From positions 62,001 to 126,000 of the forward strand of contig JAJAGP010001335.1 in NCBI GenBank assembly GCA_025084515.1: DNA of 64,000 nucleotides. Direction: 5' to 3'. Shown piece after piece: positions 29,886 through 41,509 of this stretch. Origin of the DNA: Ancistrus triradiatus (Eukaryota; Chordata; Actinopteri; Siluriformes; Loricariidae). The translations under genes and the position numbers were made by a program. The notes under the pieces were generated by a model that was given only the letters and a program-made list of their open reading frames with translations, made no database searches and was not told where the DNA came from. Every line of letters begins with the position of its first letter. Positions within the stretch are counted from its first letter, which is position 1.

Positions 29886-31705
29886 GTTTCATTGAACACA
29901 AAAATGGAAATCTAAATGCTTACTAGTCAAAACCTGAACATTTTGTGCTGTGAGCCTACATTGATGGGACATAACAGAGGATATATTACATTAAACTTAT
30001 ACTGTATTTACAGTATTGAAATTAAAATATTTTACTATGGCTTTGTAGCTGATCAGGCAGCAGGCAGTGATAAGTGGTGGAACAGTGATAAGGTCTCTGA
30101 CCTGCTCTTCATTTTTATTTTACAAAAGACTGTCTAGATGTTTCACAGCACTTTCCACAAAACATTATCTGGAGTTATATCCCTTAAATCAGCAGGTTAG
30201 TGGCTGCTACAGTGTTATGGGTTTTTGTGAGTGTCCCCAGGAGCATTTCTGTCAACTTGGAACTGCCTCTGAACATGAAAGTATGTTCATTAAATTGTCA
30301 TTGCATCCCTGGCTTAACATGACATTTTGGTTCACGTGGACAGACAGAAAGGAGCCAGTTTAAGATCCAACTATTAGATTAAAATGCTAATCACAAGCAA
30401 AAAGTCAATGGTGTAGCCAAATTCAATCGATGGTCTATTATGGCCAGGGTCATGTGTAAAATATGGCCTCTTTTGGCCAAAATAGACAGAGAGAGAGACA
30501 GAGAAACAGAGTGGGGTGGAGTGGGTTATAGGCAGGCTTGCTTATAAATTGTTGAAGGTCACTAGAAACTCGGATTAGGTTCTACTACAGCATCCTCACA
30601 TAGGAAGCATGGCAGGAACATGACAGTCTCTCCACACAATTAAGAAGTTTATCATTATTCGCTTACCCTTTTTAGTTTTTGACTTTTTCTGTTTTCAGTT
30701 GTTTGTTAACATTTACCATTATGAAATTGGTGTAATTGTAACCATTTTGAACAGGTCCCATGAGGTATTATTATTGTTTTTTTAGGTGTTTGCCATTTTG
30801 GGGTTTGTTTCTTGGAACATATTCAGAGTGGCAAATTAAGTGAAATAATTCAAAACATGTCACCCAGTACACTGAAAAAGTTGTATCGAGACTTGTGCAG
30901 TTCACGATTTTGAGTTTGCCAGCTTTTTCCTGAGTAGAGCTCTTCAGGTGTGAGTGTTTAAAACAAGCACTTGCCACTGAACAAATGAAACAAAACTAGT
31001 TGCAGAAAATATGAACTCATATTCATAGTCTATCATACTCCATTCAGTAGAACTGAATGTTCATGGGTTCAAGAATGTATGTAGTTTGACAAACACATGA
31101 TTTTAAGGTAAGATTAAAAATGAGTCAAGCTGAAAGATAATATCACTTAAAATGGTAAAAAGTCCCACTCAGAGAACCATTGTAACAAAACAATTCTAAA
31201 CAATTATTTGGACAAGAACTTCTTCATCTATGCAGGCTGAAGTGTTATTGAATGATCAAGAGCGAATTTAATCATAAGGCCGCAAATGATGAGCATGTGA
31301 AAAAGTTACAAGTTGACACAATACAGTTATGCAAGTGTGACATGCTTAAATAAATTTGTACAATATGATTGCAATATACTCATCAATGAAGCCTAATATA
31401 AAAATCCCAAAGACAAACCTAATTTTTAGACACTCACTGGAGCGTTTTTTTTAGCAAACATGCTAAAACTATGAATTGTAATTGATAGACACAACTGTGC
31501 TTTGTAAAACTTCTGTGATATATTTCCATGGGATACATTTTCTGATGTGTTCAGCTTCTGTGTAACCTGCCTCCGCTGCACAAAGGGAGTAGATGCAAGT
31601 TTAGTGCTACCACAGAAAAGTTGGACATGCTGTTGATGATCAGCTTTAATCAACTATCTTCTTAGGTTTATTAAATACATTACTTCAGTGTGTCAGATAC
31701 TTCTC
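29886..31705. other. Intergenic DNA, no gene seen
   Basis: 1.8 kb. A short GA-rich run is at about 30486-30508. No reading frame carries a known domain. Confidence 0.55.
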
Positions 31706-32000
31706 TCAGTCCATGCACTTTTCTTGGGTCAATGTGACGGCAGGTAGGTCAACCCAGAATTCTCTATCTCTAGCCACAGATTCCAGCAGATTTAACAAGC
31801 AAACTGTAATGTAATTCGACCAGCAAGTTCTGCTTCTGTGCTGGGGTCTCCACCCAGAGGGATGTGCCTTGGTCAGCTCTAGAGAGACTCGACCAGGGAG
31901 CATTCTTGATTGATGCAGAAACAACCTCAACTGGATTCTCTGAAAGAGCAGCAGCCCAGGCTCCCCAAGGTTGATAGACTCATCACCTTTTACAGAGTGT
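31706..32000 (-). pseudogene. LINE ORF2 C-terminal tail (RTE/Rex3-like or related)
   Basis: The minus strand reads INLGEPGLLLFQRIQLRLFL, then HQSRMLPGRVSLELTKAHPS, then GWRPQHRSRTCW and ARDREFWVDLPA. This matches the Arg-rich tail common in a widespread fish LINE: RxQLRW...RMPPGR, then (G)RRPRGRPRTRW, then GEREVW. About 90 codons remain in one frame, but nothing upstream of 32000 belongs to it. I recognise the family by pattern only; the clade name is uncertain. Confidence 0.7.
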
Positions 32001-32634
32001 AAGCCCACAAAGTCTGTGTAGGACATGAATTTCTCCCCCTTTTACTTGTGACCTTATTCTTTTTGTCACTACCCAAAACACCCATATGTAAGAACAATTA
32101 TATAAGGGTAGGCATGTAGACTGACCAATAAACAGAGAGCTTTGTCTAAAGACTAAAGTTCCCACTCCACTACCACACACCAATGTGTCAATTAACAATT
32201 TATTTTCTGATGGTTTTCTTTTTCATTCAGTTCATTATTATGTTATATCATTTGTATTTGACATGCCACTTTATGAAATTTCATAAAATGCTATGAAAGG
32301 GCAAAATAGAATGTTATGTAAGCCATAAAGAAGTATCACTTTCATGTTCTTTATTAAATAAGTTTACATTTTGTCCACTTTCACTGTGTAAGTTATATAA
32401 CCTCCAAGGGTCTGCTTTTCAACTTTCGAATTTTCCATGACATGAGTAAGCGTTTTGCATTTCTCTGAAACAATACACAAAAATGAATGCATCAAATAAA
32501 TCAACTATTATATCATGGCTGAAGATAGCAGATGACAGGAGCAATAGCCCAAACTGGTAAATCAAACACACCTTATTGAATTAGTTGAAGATATAGTCCA
32601 TTGCTCGCTCTTCATAAGCTGATGCTAATTTAGA
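32001..32634. other. Intergenic DNA, no gene seen
   Basis: About 630 bp, AT-rich, with no recognised feature. Confidence 0.55.
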
Positions 32635-32850
32635 CATCTGTGGTGGCCTAGCGGGTAAGGTACTGGACTATAGACCACAAGGTCCAGGGTTCAAATCCCA
32701 CCTCTGCCAAGCTGCCGCTGTTGGGTCCCTGAGCAAGGCCTTTAACCCACAATTGCTTGGATTGTAAGATTGCATCAATTGTAAGTCGCTCTGGATAAGG
32801 GCGTCTGCTAAATGCTGTAAATGTAAAATGTAAATGTAAAATGTAAACAC
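32635..32850 (+). mobile_element. tRNA-derived SINE, best-preserved copy 5
   Basis: The tRNA head has a usable A box (TAGCGGGTAAGG, about 32649) and B box (GGTTCAAATCC, about 32688), the internal promoter for RNA polymerase III. The body GCCGCTGTTGGGTCCCTGAG and ACAATTGCTTGGATTGTAAG follows, then the tail AGTCGCTCTGGATAAGGGCG, TCTGCTAAATGC, ending in several AAATGTA units. This is the reference copy for the window and probably the youngest. Confidence 0.93.
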
Positions 32851-33050
32851 ATGCCGCACTGCTAGCGTTAGCAAGCTCCGAAAAAGCACTATGAGAGAGC
32901 AGTGAAATTCCCAGCAACAAGAGTGTGAAACCAGCACACCTGTGTAAAAGTGTGAGTGTAGTGCATGTGTTTCTGTGATGAGACTCATAGGTGGTACTTG
33001 GAGGTTTAGGATTTTTGGTACTTGGTCTAAAAAGTGTGAGAACCACTGCT
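32851..33050 (-). mobile_element. hAT-type MITE fragment interrupting a Tc1 relic
   Basis: On the minus strand it starts CAGTGGTTCTCACACTTTTT and AGACCAAGTACC, a terminus typical of fish hAT MITEs. It follows directly on the LNPRE block of the Tc1 transposase (33051 onward). Its other end is lost or hidden behind the SINE, which appears to have inserted into it. Confidence 0.6.
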
Positions 33051-33995
33051 CTCTAGGATTAAGATCTGTGGACTGAAGCACAGAAATCTCTTTATCATGT
33101 CCTGGAACCAATTCTCCACTATATGACTCTTGTGGCATGGTGAATTATCCTGTTGAAAGTGCCTACTGCCATAGGGTAAACAGCTGCCAGGAAGGGGTGA
33201 ACTTTGCTGGCCACAATGCTTAGGTAGAAACACCCATCCACAGGTATCTGAGAACAAAGGGTGTGCCAAGAAAACATTTCCAATATCATTATTTCACTTT
33301 CACCAGGCTGAACTGTTGAGACCTGACTGGAAAGGTTCATCAATTCATGCTGTTTGCACCAAATTCTGTCCATCTCATTAGCATGGTGCAACAGAAGTCT
33401 GGACTCATCTGCCCAGGCAATATTTTTTCAATGCTCAGTGATCCAATTTTTGTGCTCTTTTGCCCACTGTCTTTCCTTTCTGTTTCCCTTAGACAGTAAT
33501 GGAACTCGAACTAGTTATCTTCTGTTATAGCCCTTCCATGCTAAGGGATGACGAGTATTGATGACATTCTTTGGAGCGCCAGAGTTGTATTTAGCTGCAA
33601 TTTGCTTGACTGTGCACCACCTCTTTGTCAGAATGATTCTTGACATCCTGCTTTGACCCCTTTCATCGACGAGTTGTTTAAGTACACATTATGCCCTTTT
33701 TCTGGATGTTTTTCCTCGATCACACCTCATTCTTGCTGTACTCTTGACACTGTTCCATGAGAAAAGCAAAGAAGGATGGTTTTTGAAACACTAGATCTGG
33801 TTAATCTAGCACTGATGACCATGCACTGTTTAAAGTTATTCATATCGCTTGATTTTCCCATTGTAATGTGGATTCACACTGAAACTGATCCACAGAAAAT
33901 TGTTCACCTGATTTTATGCTGCACTGTGGATTCACGTGTGTAATTTCCATACAGGGAAGCTCCATTCGATAAAGGGAAGTTGTCTCTAATACACT
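33051..33995 (-). pseudogene. Tc1-like transposase relic (second family)
   Basis: The ATG at 33861 gives MGKSSDMNNFK, matching the start of a Tc1 family whose proteins begin MGKxxDL. Later blocks are DESRLLLHHANEMDRIW (first catalytic Asp, about 33340-33395), VDGCFYLSIVASKVHPFLAA, AVGTFNRIIHHATRV in place of the GLFQQDNAPCH block (second Asp altered), and STDLNPRE (final Glu, about 33052). Many frameshifts. Sequence upstream to 33995 is its 5' non-coding part. Inactive. Confidence 0.8.
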
Positions 33996-34490
33996 CAGTG
34001 AATAGCCACATTATGTCACAGTGCTCTCAAACAGCTCACAGTCACAGTCACACAGCTCTCAAATGTTCAGACTTATAGTGGTAGAGATGGCATGGTACTC
34101 AGAGAGCAATGAGCCTGGGAAATAAACAACTAACAACGACTGTGCGAAGACATTTTTCAGCAGTGGTTAAAAGTCTCATCTTGTCTTTGAGGAGATTCTG
34201 TCACCTAAGATTTAATCAGCATGATAGGATTGTAAAGGGCAGAGAGAGGAAACAAGATTGAGTGTTGAGAAGACAAATGTTTCAGTTTACCATGATCCAA
34301 AATAAAATAAGCCTTGTCTTTGTCTCTGCAGTAGCTTTTCTTGTTCTGACTTCCTGGGGATTAATTGGATTGGCTTCCAAAGAAGAGTGAAGGGGAAATA
34401 TTAGAAAATAAATTACAATCGTTGCCACTTTCCTTTCCCCATCTGTCTTGTTATAGCGAGGGAGCCATCCAGAAATTAGATCTGTCCCAT
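33996..34490. other. Intergenic DNA, no gene seen
   Basis: About 500 bp before the CT run. The part at 34280-34490 is non-repetitive and of balanced composition. Confidence 0.5.
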
Positions 34491-34491
34491 T

Positions 34492-34554
<63 letters not shown>

Positions 34555-34582
34555 TCCTTCTCTCTCTCTCTCTCCCTCTCTC
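34491..34582 (+). repeat. (CT)n microsatellite
   Basis: About 92 bp of TC/CT dinucleotides, interrupted near 34551-34575 by CCCTCTCC and similar. Confidence 0.97.
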
Positions 34583-34648
34583 TTGTCTGGTCATCGCAAA
34601 GTATATATTTATTTCCCAGTATTCAAGCACAGTGAAGTTGCTTACTTA

Positions 34649-35709
34649 TAGTGGTGCTTTACAGTTTGGAAACACTGTAGAATTTACCAATGTCTGCATA
34701 AACATGAGCTAAAACACCATCATATTTTCATAGCTCATAAAGATAAATACAGAGAACCTAGTTAAACAAACGGGTAACTGTTGGTCAGTCCTGTACAATG
34801 GCATGGAGAATTTTTAGCCCTTTCCATCAAACAGAACAGCTTCAACTCTGAGATGTTGGTGGGTTTCCTCAATGAATTGCTTCCACAATATTACCATTGG
34901 ATTAAGGTCTGGACTTTAGCTTGTCCCAAACTGTGATACTACCATGTAGTGTGTTTCTTTCTCCAGATATAACGCTTCTCATTTAAACCAAAAACATTTG
35001 TTTCATATTCATCCATTAACAAAGTGTTGTTGTTTTTTTTATTTCCAATAGCCTTTTTGATCATCCATATGCCATATGGTGGGCAGCAACATTCTTTATG
35101 GAGAGCAGTGGCTTTTTCCTTGCAGCCCTCCCGTGCACACCATTGTTGTTCAGTGGTCTTCTGATGGTGGACTCATGAACATTAACATTAACCAGTGTGA
35201 GAGAGGCCTGTAGTTACATAGAAGTTAACCCTTGGTGATCTCGTGGGCTATTACACACTTTGCACTTGGAGTGATCTTTGCTGGCTGACCAAGTAAAAGT
35301 GGTCTTGAATTTTCTCCAGTTGGATACAGTTGGGCTGACTGTGAATTGGTGGAGTACAAACTTTTGAGAGAAGAATTTATCATCGAACAACAAAGCTCAT
35401 TGTTTCATACTATGATACACTTCCACAATGTGTTGTGAAAATCAGACTTTTTATAGATCCCTGTTCTTCAAATACTAGTGTGACCACTCACATGGAGGTT
35501 CAATGAGGTTCACATACTTTCATGCTCACAGATATGTAATATGAGATCATTATTCGCAATAAATATATGATCAGGGTTATACATTTGTGTCTCATTTGCT
35601 TAATTAGGGTATCTATCTACTTTTAGGACTAAAATCTAATGTTGTTTTAGATCATATATGCAGAAATATTGAACATTCTGGGGGGTTCATAAATTTTCAA
35701 GCACCACTG
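34649..35709 (-). mobile_element. Tc1-like transposon, same family as 19803-20771, decayed
   Basis: The left end TAGTGGTGCTTTACAGTTTG and the right end (complement) CAGTGGTGCTTGAAAATTTA are inverted repeats, with TA at 34647-34648 and 35710-35711. Internal landmarks TAACTGTTGGTCAGTCCTG, GATGTTGGTGGGTTTCCTCA and GGAGAGCAGTGGCTTTTTCC occur in the family's order. It is about 1.06 kb with internal deletions and no open frame, older than the 19.8 kb copy. Confidence 0.88.
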
Positions 35710-35711
35710 TA

Positions 35712-36199
35712 TGTCAACTCCCAACAATTAGCTGTTAGTAGACTTAAAGGAAAGAAAACACTGTGACTAACAGAGTAAATCATAAAACAGAGATAAAGAG
35801 AAAGGAAGCATTTATATGGACAACATTACACTGCTTCAATTGCCAACTTTATTTTTATCTTTATCTTTCACCACTATCAGCCTTTACTCTGCCTTGTATC
35901 TTTTGCTGCCTCCATGCCTTATGATTTTGTCAGATTCAGAGAGATGTGAACAAATGAGCAGCTATCAGTTCAGACATCATGATCCAGATTAACTTATATG
36001 AGAGCAAGAGGCAATTCAGCACTAAGCACTCAGCATTATCCTCATCACTTGTCAAATGCTATATGCTTTTCCTCAGCTGAAGAATGAAGAAGCAGATTTT
36101 AGTTCCCTACGGTCCCTTATTCTCTCCAGAGATATGGACAAATTTCATGATAATGATGATGACGATGATGATAGTGATGATGATAATAATAATACACGA
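35712..36199. other. Intergenic DNA with GAT run
   Basis: A GAT/GATAAT microsatellite lies at about 36147-36193. Otherwise no gene or recognised repeat. Confidence 0.55.
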
Positions 36200-36454
36200 T
36201 CAGTCCAAAGAATAAAGGAGGGGGGTCATCGTGTTTATGAATATAACAGATGGTGTAACCATGGTCACATCACAGTTAAAGCAGTGATTTGTAATCTGGA
36301 CATTGAACTGTGTATAATCAGAATGCATCTGTGTTATGTGCTGCGAGAATTCATGCAGGTGGTCATGTGTGCTGTTCCTCCTTGTGCCAATGCTGACTCT
36401 GCATGTGACATAATCCACACAACCATAGTGAGAGTACAGAATCAAAGCCCTAGC
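36200..36454 (+). pseudogene. Second LINE, endonuclease N-terminal part
   Basis: Encodes YNRWCNHGHITVKAVICN and LREFMQVVMCAVPPCANADS, then ACDIIHTTIVRVQ. This matches the middle of the APE-type endonuclease of a common fish LINE (NxxWC, then LPREF...V.VYIPP). It breaks off exactly where the solo LTR begins and resumes after about 37166. The true 5' part is missing. Confidence 0.78.
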
Positions 36455-37165
36455 TGTTACCGTTCGCCATAATAAAAAGCAGGCAAACCGTGAAAACAAA
36501 AAAAGTAAAAATGGGTTTTAGGACCCAAGTGCTGTTAGCTCCAGATGCAAGTGGTGAACCAAAATATAACTCAAATAAAAAGGCAAAGTGTGTGTGGGGC
36601 GAATGACTAACGCACACGCGCACAGACAAACAAAAATGCAGCTGTCCCTTTAATGGCAGGCTGCTGAGGCTCAACCCTTGATCACTGACAATCAGGGTCG
36701 AGTGCTTTATCAATGCGCCACTCTCTGACACAGGGTGAGCATGAAAAAAGAAGGGATATTAACAACAGAAAAAAGTGCCGCAAAGAGCAGACTCAAACAC
36801 AGGAAATGAAAATAAAGTAATTAAATAAAGAAGGGGAAAACAAGAGGGCCAAAATGAACGCACTGATGGCAGGCGTGGGAAGAGCAAAAAGGAGAATTCT
36901 GACCCTACACTACTTTCTACACTACTACTACTTTTCTTAGGAGCTGAAGAAGCCAATAGCTACACGACGTCTGGTTTGAAAGGCAAGACTGCAACACCTG
37001 CCAGCACCCAGGAATATTCTTAAATACCTGTCCACACAGGTGTCGCAAATCTAATAATAAATGCTGATTAAACTAGGCGCAAGCACGTTTGCGATCGCTG
37101 GAATGACCTGGGAACAACCACCAAGCCAACATTGCCATCCAGCATTGTCTTGGGGGATCATCAGA
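36455..37165 (-). mobile_element. Solo LTR inserted in the LINE, ~710 bp
   Basis: The LINE frame is cut on both sides of this block. On the minus strand it runs from about TGATGATCCCCCAAGACA to ATGGCGAACGGTAACA. A TATTTAAGAATATTCC promoter-like box lies about 120 bp in. Its 3' portion (CTGGAGCTAACAGCACTTGG, GTCC) is shared with the fragment at 41510. CTAG stands at both junctions (about 36450-36453 and 37166-37169), a possible short target duplication. No internal genes remain. Confidence 0.7.
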
Positions 37166-37990
37166 CTAGTGCATTCAATGCAGTGTCTGGAGACTTTAGC
37201 CATGCTTCTCTCTCATTATGTCTGCCCACAGTCACTCAGTTTGTGAAGTATAAGACCAGAGATAACGGGATACTGGACTTGTTGTATGCTATGGTTAAGG
37301 AAGCATATAACTCCCCACTGGGTCGATCTGACCACAACCATGTACTTAATTCTCTGTACAAGCCCCTGGCCCAGAGAGAGCCAGTGACTACCAGGGCATC
37401 GAGGAAGTGGTCACAGGAGGCCATGGAATCACTACAGGACTGTATTGAGGCCACACATTGGGAGGTTCTCTTTGATCCACACAGTCAGGATGAGATAAAA
37501 TGCTGTGTTACAGATTACATAAATTCCTGCTTCAAGTCTATTGTACCCTCTAAGACTATCCAGTGCTTTCCCAATAACAAAACATGTGTTCCCAGCAACT
37601 TAAAATCCCTCCTGAACTAGAGGAAAAGAGCATAGCCTTCAGGTCAGGGGACAAGGTTGAGCTGAAGAGGGTACAGAAAGAATTCAAAATAAAGAACAAG
37701 GCAACATGGCAACAAGGTAAGGCAAGAAGGATTGTTACACTGGAGAACAAACTGGAGCAGAGGAATGCACATGATGTGTGGAGAGGCCTGAAAGACATCT
37801 GTAGCCTCAATAGCTGGGTTGACTGCCATTCGAACTCTGGTTTTTGTTTTTCTACCTCTCTCTACCAAGTCACAAACATTACGGACACTGGAATGTGGAA
37901 AGGACCACCACATGGACAGAGTCTTCACAGATTGACCACGATAACCAGCCTTTTTCTCAAACCAACAGAAGAAATTTAGGACCGGGCCCA
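37166..37990 (+). pseudogene. Second LINE, endonuclease C-terminal part and linker
   Basis: Reads SGDFSHASLSLCLPTVTQFV (GDFN motif with Asn changed to Ser), DNGILDLLYAMVKEAYNSP and LGRSDHNH (catalytic SDH intact). After that come PVTTRASRKWSQEAMESLQD and CFPNNKTCVPSNLKSLLN. A frameshift near 37600 moves to EEKSIAFRSGDKVELKRVQK, the linker before the reverse transcriptase. Homology fades after about 37810. The polymerase core is not found nearby; its C-terminal region appears 3 kb downstream. Inactive. Confidence 0.82.
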
Positions 37991-40900
37991 GTTGTCAGAT
38001 AACCCCTGCATCTCACCATCTTAAACTAAGCCAATGTGTTATTTTTGAAATAATTTCTGACACTCTCTACACCAAACTCCTCCACTGTAGGAGAAGTCTG
38101 GCCTAACCTTTGCAAGAAAAACAAAGATGCCTTCTCACTTTTCACTTTTACGACACACGTGTCCAGACAAACTGGAGCCAGAAATGACCCCTCTGGACAA
38201 AATACGACCCGGGGACCTCGGCAGTTTTTAAAGACATATTCTTAATATCAGTATTAACTTTGTTGGAACTAGATTACCTCTGCATGGACCGTTCCACTAG
38301 AAAACACATGAGAACTGCTTTATAATGAGTCCAAACACCAACACACACCTTGTCTCTTTCTTACAAGGAATTTGGTCAGGGATATTCGTTCATATACATA
38401 TATACACGCATGTCTTGGATTCCTCGTGTATTTTCATGTCTATTTGTTTAATTTATTTAGTGTAATGACCATTCCATACTCAATATGGTCCAGTTTTGTG
38501 TCATAGTTAGGAAATTATTAGCGTATAATCTCTACCGAGCCTCTTGCATCAATCGGCTAGTGATTAATACTTATTTACACTTATAGAGGACCAGAAATGC
38601 AAGCTGTTATTAAGAATGTATCTGGTATTAATCATATAATTATTTGTCTAAGAAAGAGCCAATGTATGTGCTGTAGTTTAGAATGTCTTAATTGTGTCAT
38701 AGTTTGTAGGTTTGACGTGCCCTCGACAATCGGAACCTCGTAACTGAACTCCCGCAACTAAACCTGTAACTTTGAAGGATTTTGATTCTTATGTGATACA
38801 CTTAGACATCCCATACGGTGAAAATAAAGGACATGCCCAACAGGAGGAGGGACTTGATACCAAGTCAATTTCTCACTGGCCGATCCAGGGCAAAACCCCT
38901 GACTCACGCCCCTGATCGCTTACGTCAGAGCACATACAAAACTTTTGGCTCAAGCTACCAGCAGCAGTCCTTTTTCTTTTGAGTTTTCTATTAGTCTTTT
39001 TCTTTGTTTGAGCATCAGACTTAGCACTTACCTGTGGCCAGGGTAAAGATTTGAGTGTACGCGAATGCAATATTCAAGGACCGTGAAACCCCCGCAGCTA
39101 AAGCTAGGAAAAACGGCGAAGGCGAGGCCCATAAATCATCTGTGGTTACACAACTGCATGTCTGCATAACCGAGAAGCCAAGAACCTACACCATCGATAG
39201 GCCCTCCAAACGGCCATGTTCGTTAAAAGATAAACAGCGTCCGTTCCACGATCATGCCATCATGAAACAGGCGAGGCCCAGTTGCGGTGTCCACCCCCTT
39301 GCACGAGCTTCTGCCAGGCAAGTACTGCTTTGTGAACTTGATTTGGGTTTCTGTTGAGGATTTATTGGACACATGTGCCTTTGTGGCTGCGGAGGCCACA
39401 CATTTTTGTACCCATATAATTATTCACATCTTATACGTTTGCATTTCTAATTGTGGTGATGTCACTCGTTCAGACTAAGTCTCTTTAAGATATGATTTTG
39501 CAGTAGAGTCCTAGAACTAATATTCGTATGGCAAATTAGTGTGAACGGTTATATAGCTAATACATATATATATAGTTTTCTTAAGAATGGGTTTAAAACA
39601 AAGTGATAACTACGTGTTTTTGATATGACGTTACAAGACTGGCCTGTCGTTATCAGAGCAGGAGCACACGACTTCTACGGAAGTATAAACAAGTGCCCAA
39701 AATTTGTTTTGGGTTTTCCAGTGCCCAAATTTGGTTTGGGTGTCCGGGGTGGCCACGTGGCCTAGTGAGGCTGCCTATGCAGATGTTATGGGAATAAGTC
39801 TGAAAAGTGGCTGCCTAAAGTACAAAAAATGTTCTTTGGCCTTGAAAGTGTTCACCAGTTTTGCAAAACTGTGGGTATGTGTGTGCGTAAGATTTTTTAT
39901 ACAGAGACTTGTTGTACACTCCAGTAACTTGGGTTATTTCACATGTTCATGTGTATAATTACTCAATTATTTGTAATTTAATTAATAAGCAGATTTATTC
40001 CAAGTGATCCTTTTATTCTGTAAGTGCATATGATGAATAACTATATTTTTGATGTTAAAGTGTTAGTTTAAACTTTTACATGGTCACAGAGATTAATCAT
40101 GATCTGGATTTAGTATAATTATGTAAGAATTGAATACAATTTATATGTAGAAATTAGAGATTTGATGCTGAAACTAAAAACTGGGATAAAGTTCACTTGC
40201 CAGGTCAGGATGACCAGAGGGGGGAGACAATGGAGGAATACAGGTGGGGCGCCTGGGCAGCAAGTGTTCTAAAAGTTGGAAAACAATGATGACATAATGT
40301 CTGACCTTGACTGAGTTGTATATAAGGGCCAGAGATTTGTGGCTCTTTGGCTTCTTCGCACCTCTGCTGTGGTGTGAGGATGTCCCTTATTGCTTGCAAT
40401 AAACTTGTCTGCCTCTCCTCTGAAACTTTGATTCTGCTTGAGTGTGATTTTTTGATTAAGTGATCAGCATGCATTCTGTCAAAAAACCACGACATTTCCG
40501 ATTCTCGAACTTTGCGTTTAATTTTAAACCACGTTTCTACCTAGACCTACCTACGTCTATGTAGTTTTCCACAGAACTATTCATGCTTCACCACAATTTG
40601 TCTTACTAGTAACTCACTGCGTCGTAATAAAATAGTTCATAACGTTGCACATGGGTATTAACCACACAATTGATAAGTTGCACATAGATACACCCTGTTA
40701 GTGATATTAAAACTGTGATATACATGTTTGCCATCATTTCCTGATCTTAACTCTGTGACATACATGTCAATACTTCAGATTGTCAGTTGGTATTTCCTTG
40801 TTGTAGTTAATAAACTTGTTATAACTTTTTGAATTTACCGCTTTGTGTGGGAGAGAGTTTTTATTCAACCGAAGGTCGAGAAAATAACTTTGAATTCATT

Positions 40901-41079
40901 ATTCAGATCCAGACTGAAGTCACTCATATCAACTTCATGATCAATTTTCTTTTTCTCTTTCAACTGGTTTTCCGGATCCACCAGTCCCCAAATGATCCGG
41001 TGGTGCCCCGTTTGTTCATTAAAATTAATCAATTTAAAAGTGTAGTCGTATTCCGCTACACATCACAGTCTTCAAACAA
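37991..41079. other. Unclassified ~3 kb segment between two parts of a LINE
   Basis: No recognisable coding domain; the ORF-like stretches (for example around 39055-39357) are not supported. Several parts look LTR-like, including 40150-40493 (listed separately) and 40795-40850 (AGTTAATAAACTTGTTATAA, another polyadenylation-like site). The GC-richer part at 38880-39360 has no match I know. Because both neighbours are pieces of the same LINE type, the segment is probably an insertion or several. Confidence 0.45.
40150..40493 (+). mobile_element. Probable retroviral-type or LTR-retrotransposon LTR
   Basis: The sequence has the order expected of a retroviral-type LTR: a TATA box (GTTGTATATAAGGGCC, about 40315-40330), then about 70 bp further a polyadenylation signal (CTTGCAATAAACTTG, about 40394), then CTCTGAAACTTTGATTCTGC, and a possible CA end at 40492-40493 (CCACGACA). 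The 5' edge is uncertain (TG near 40147 or 40165). No primer-binding site or viral gene is visible next to it, so it would be a solo LTR. The assignment is by layout only. Confidence 0.5.
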
Positions 41080-41500
41080 TGGATTCCTGGTACAGCTGCA
41101 GATGGAAACCATGAATGGGTGAATGATTTAAACCAGTTTTTGAACATCCCCTGTCACCAGTCACCATAGATGAAGTGGAGATGGATGATGCATAATAGTA
41201 CCTGGGTGTGCACTTGGACAACAAACTGAATTGGAATTCTAACTCCTGTGCAGTTTTCAAGAAGCACAAATGCACAAAACTCCTGTGGACTTTCTAACAG
41301 GCTGTTGTTGCAAGTGTGATATTCTATGCTGTTGTGTGCTGGGGCAACAACATCAACAAATATACTATGAACAAACAGGATAAATTAATCAGGAAGACAG
41401 GCTCAGTTGTAGGAGTAAAGCTAGACTGTCTGGAGATGGCAGCAGAATTAAGGACTCTTAACAAGCATACAACCTGCATACAACAGTGGAGAAACAAAGA
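41080..41500 (+). pseudogene. Second LINE, C-terminal domain
   Basis: Reads YLGVHLDNKLNWNSNSCA near 41200, then VVASVIFYAVVCWGNNINKY and KLIRKTGSVVGVKLDCLE (41290-41440). This is the C-terminal domain after the polymerase of the same fish LINE type as at 36200-37990. Two stops occur in the first part. It ends where the LTR-derived fragment begins, at about 41510. The reverse transcriptase core itself is missing. Confidence 0.8.
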
Positions 41501-41509
41501 AGCATGTTC

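Noticed and set aside
32640..32710. tRNA gene
   Set aside because: It has A- and B-box words but no stable acceptor stem or tRNA 3' end, and it continues into the SINE body and tail.
39055..39478. Open frames in the GC-richer part of the 38-41 kb segment
   Set aside because: No recognisable domain, no conserved motif and no supporting structure; kept as unclassified DNA.
36200..41500. One LINE with a single large insertion
   Set aside because: Endonuclease and C-terminal domain belong to the same LINE type, but the polymerase core is missing, so I cannot show they come from one insertion event. They are listed as separate relics.
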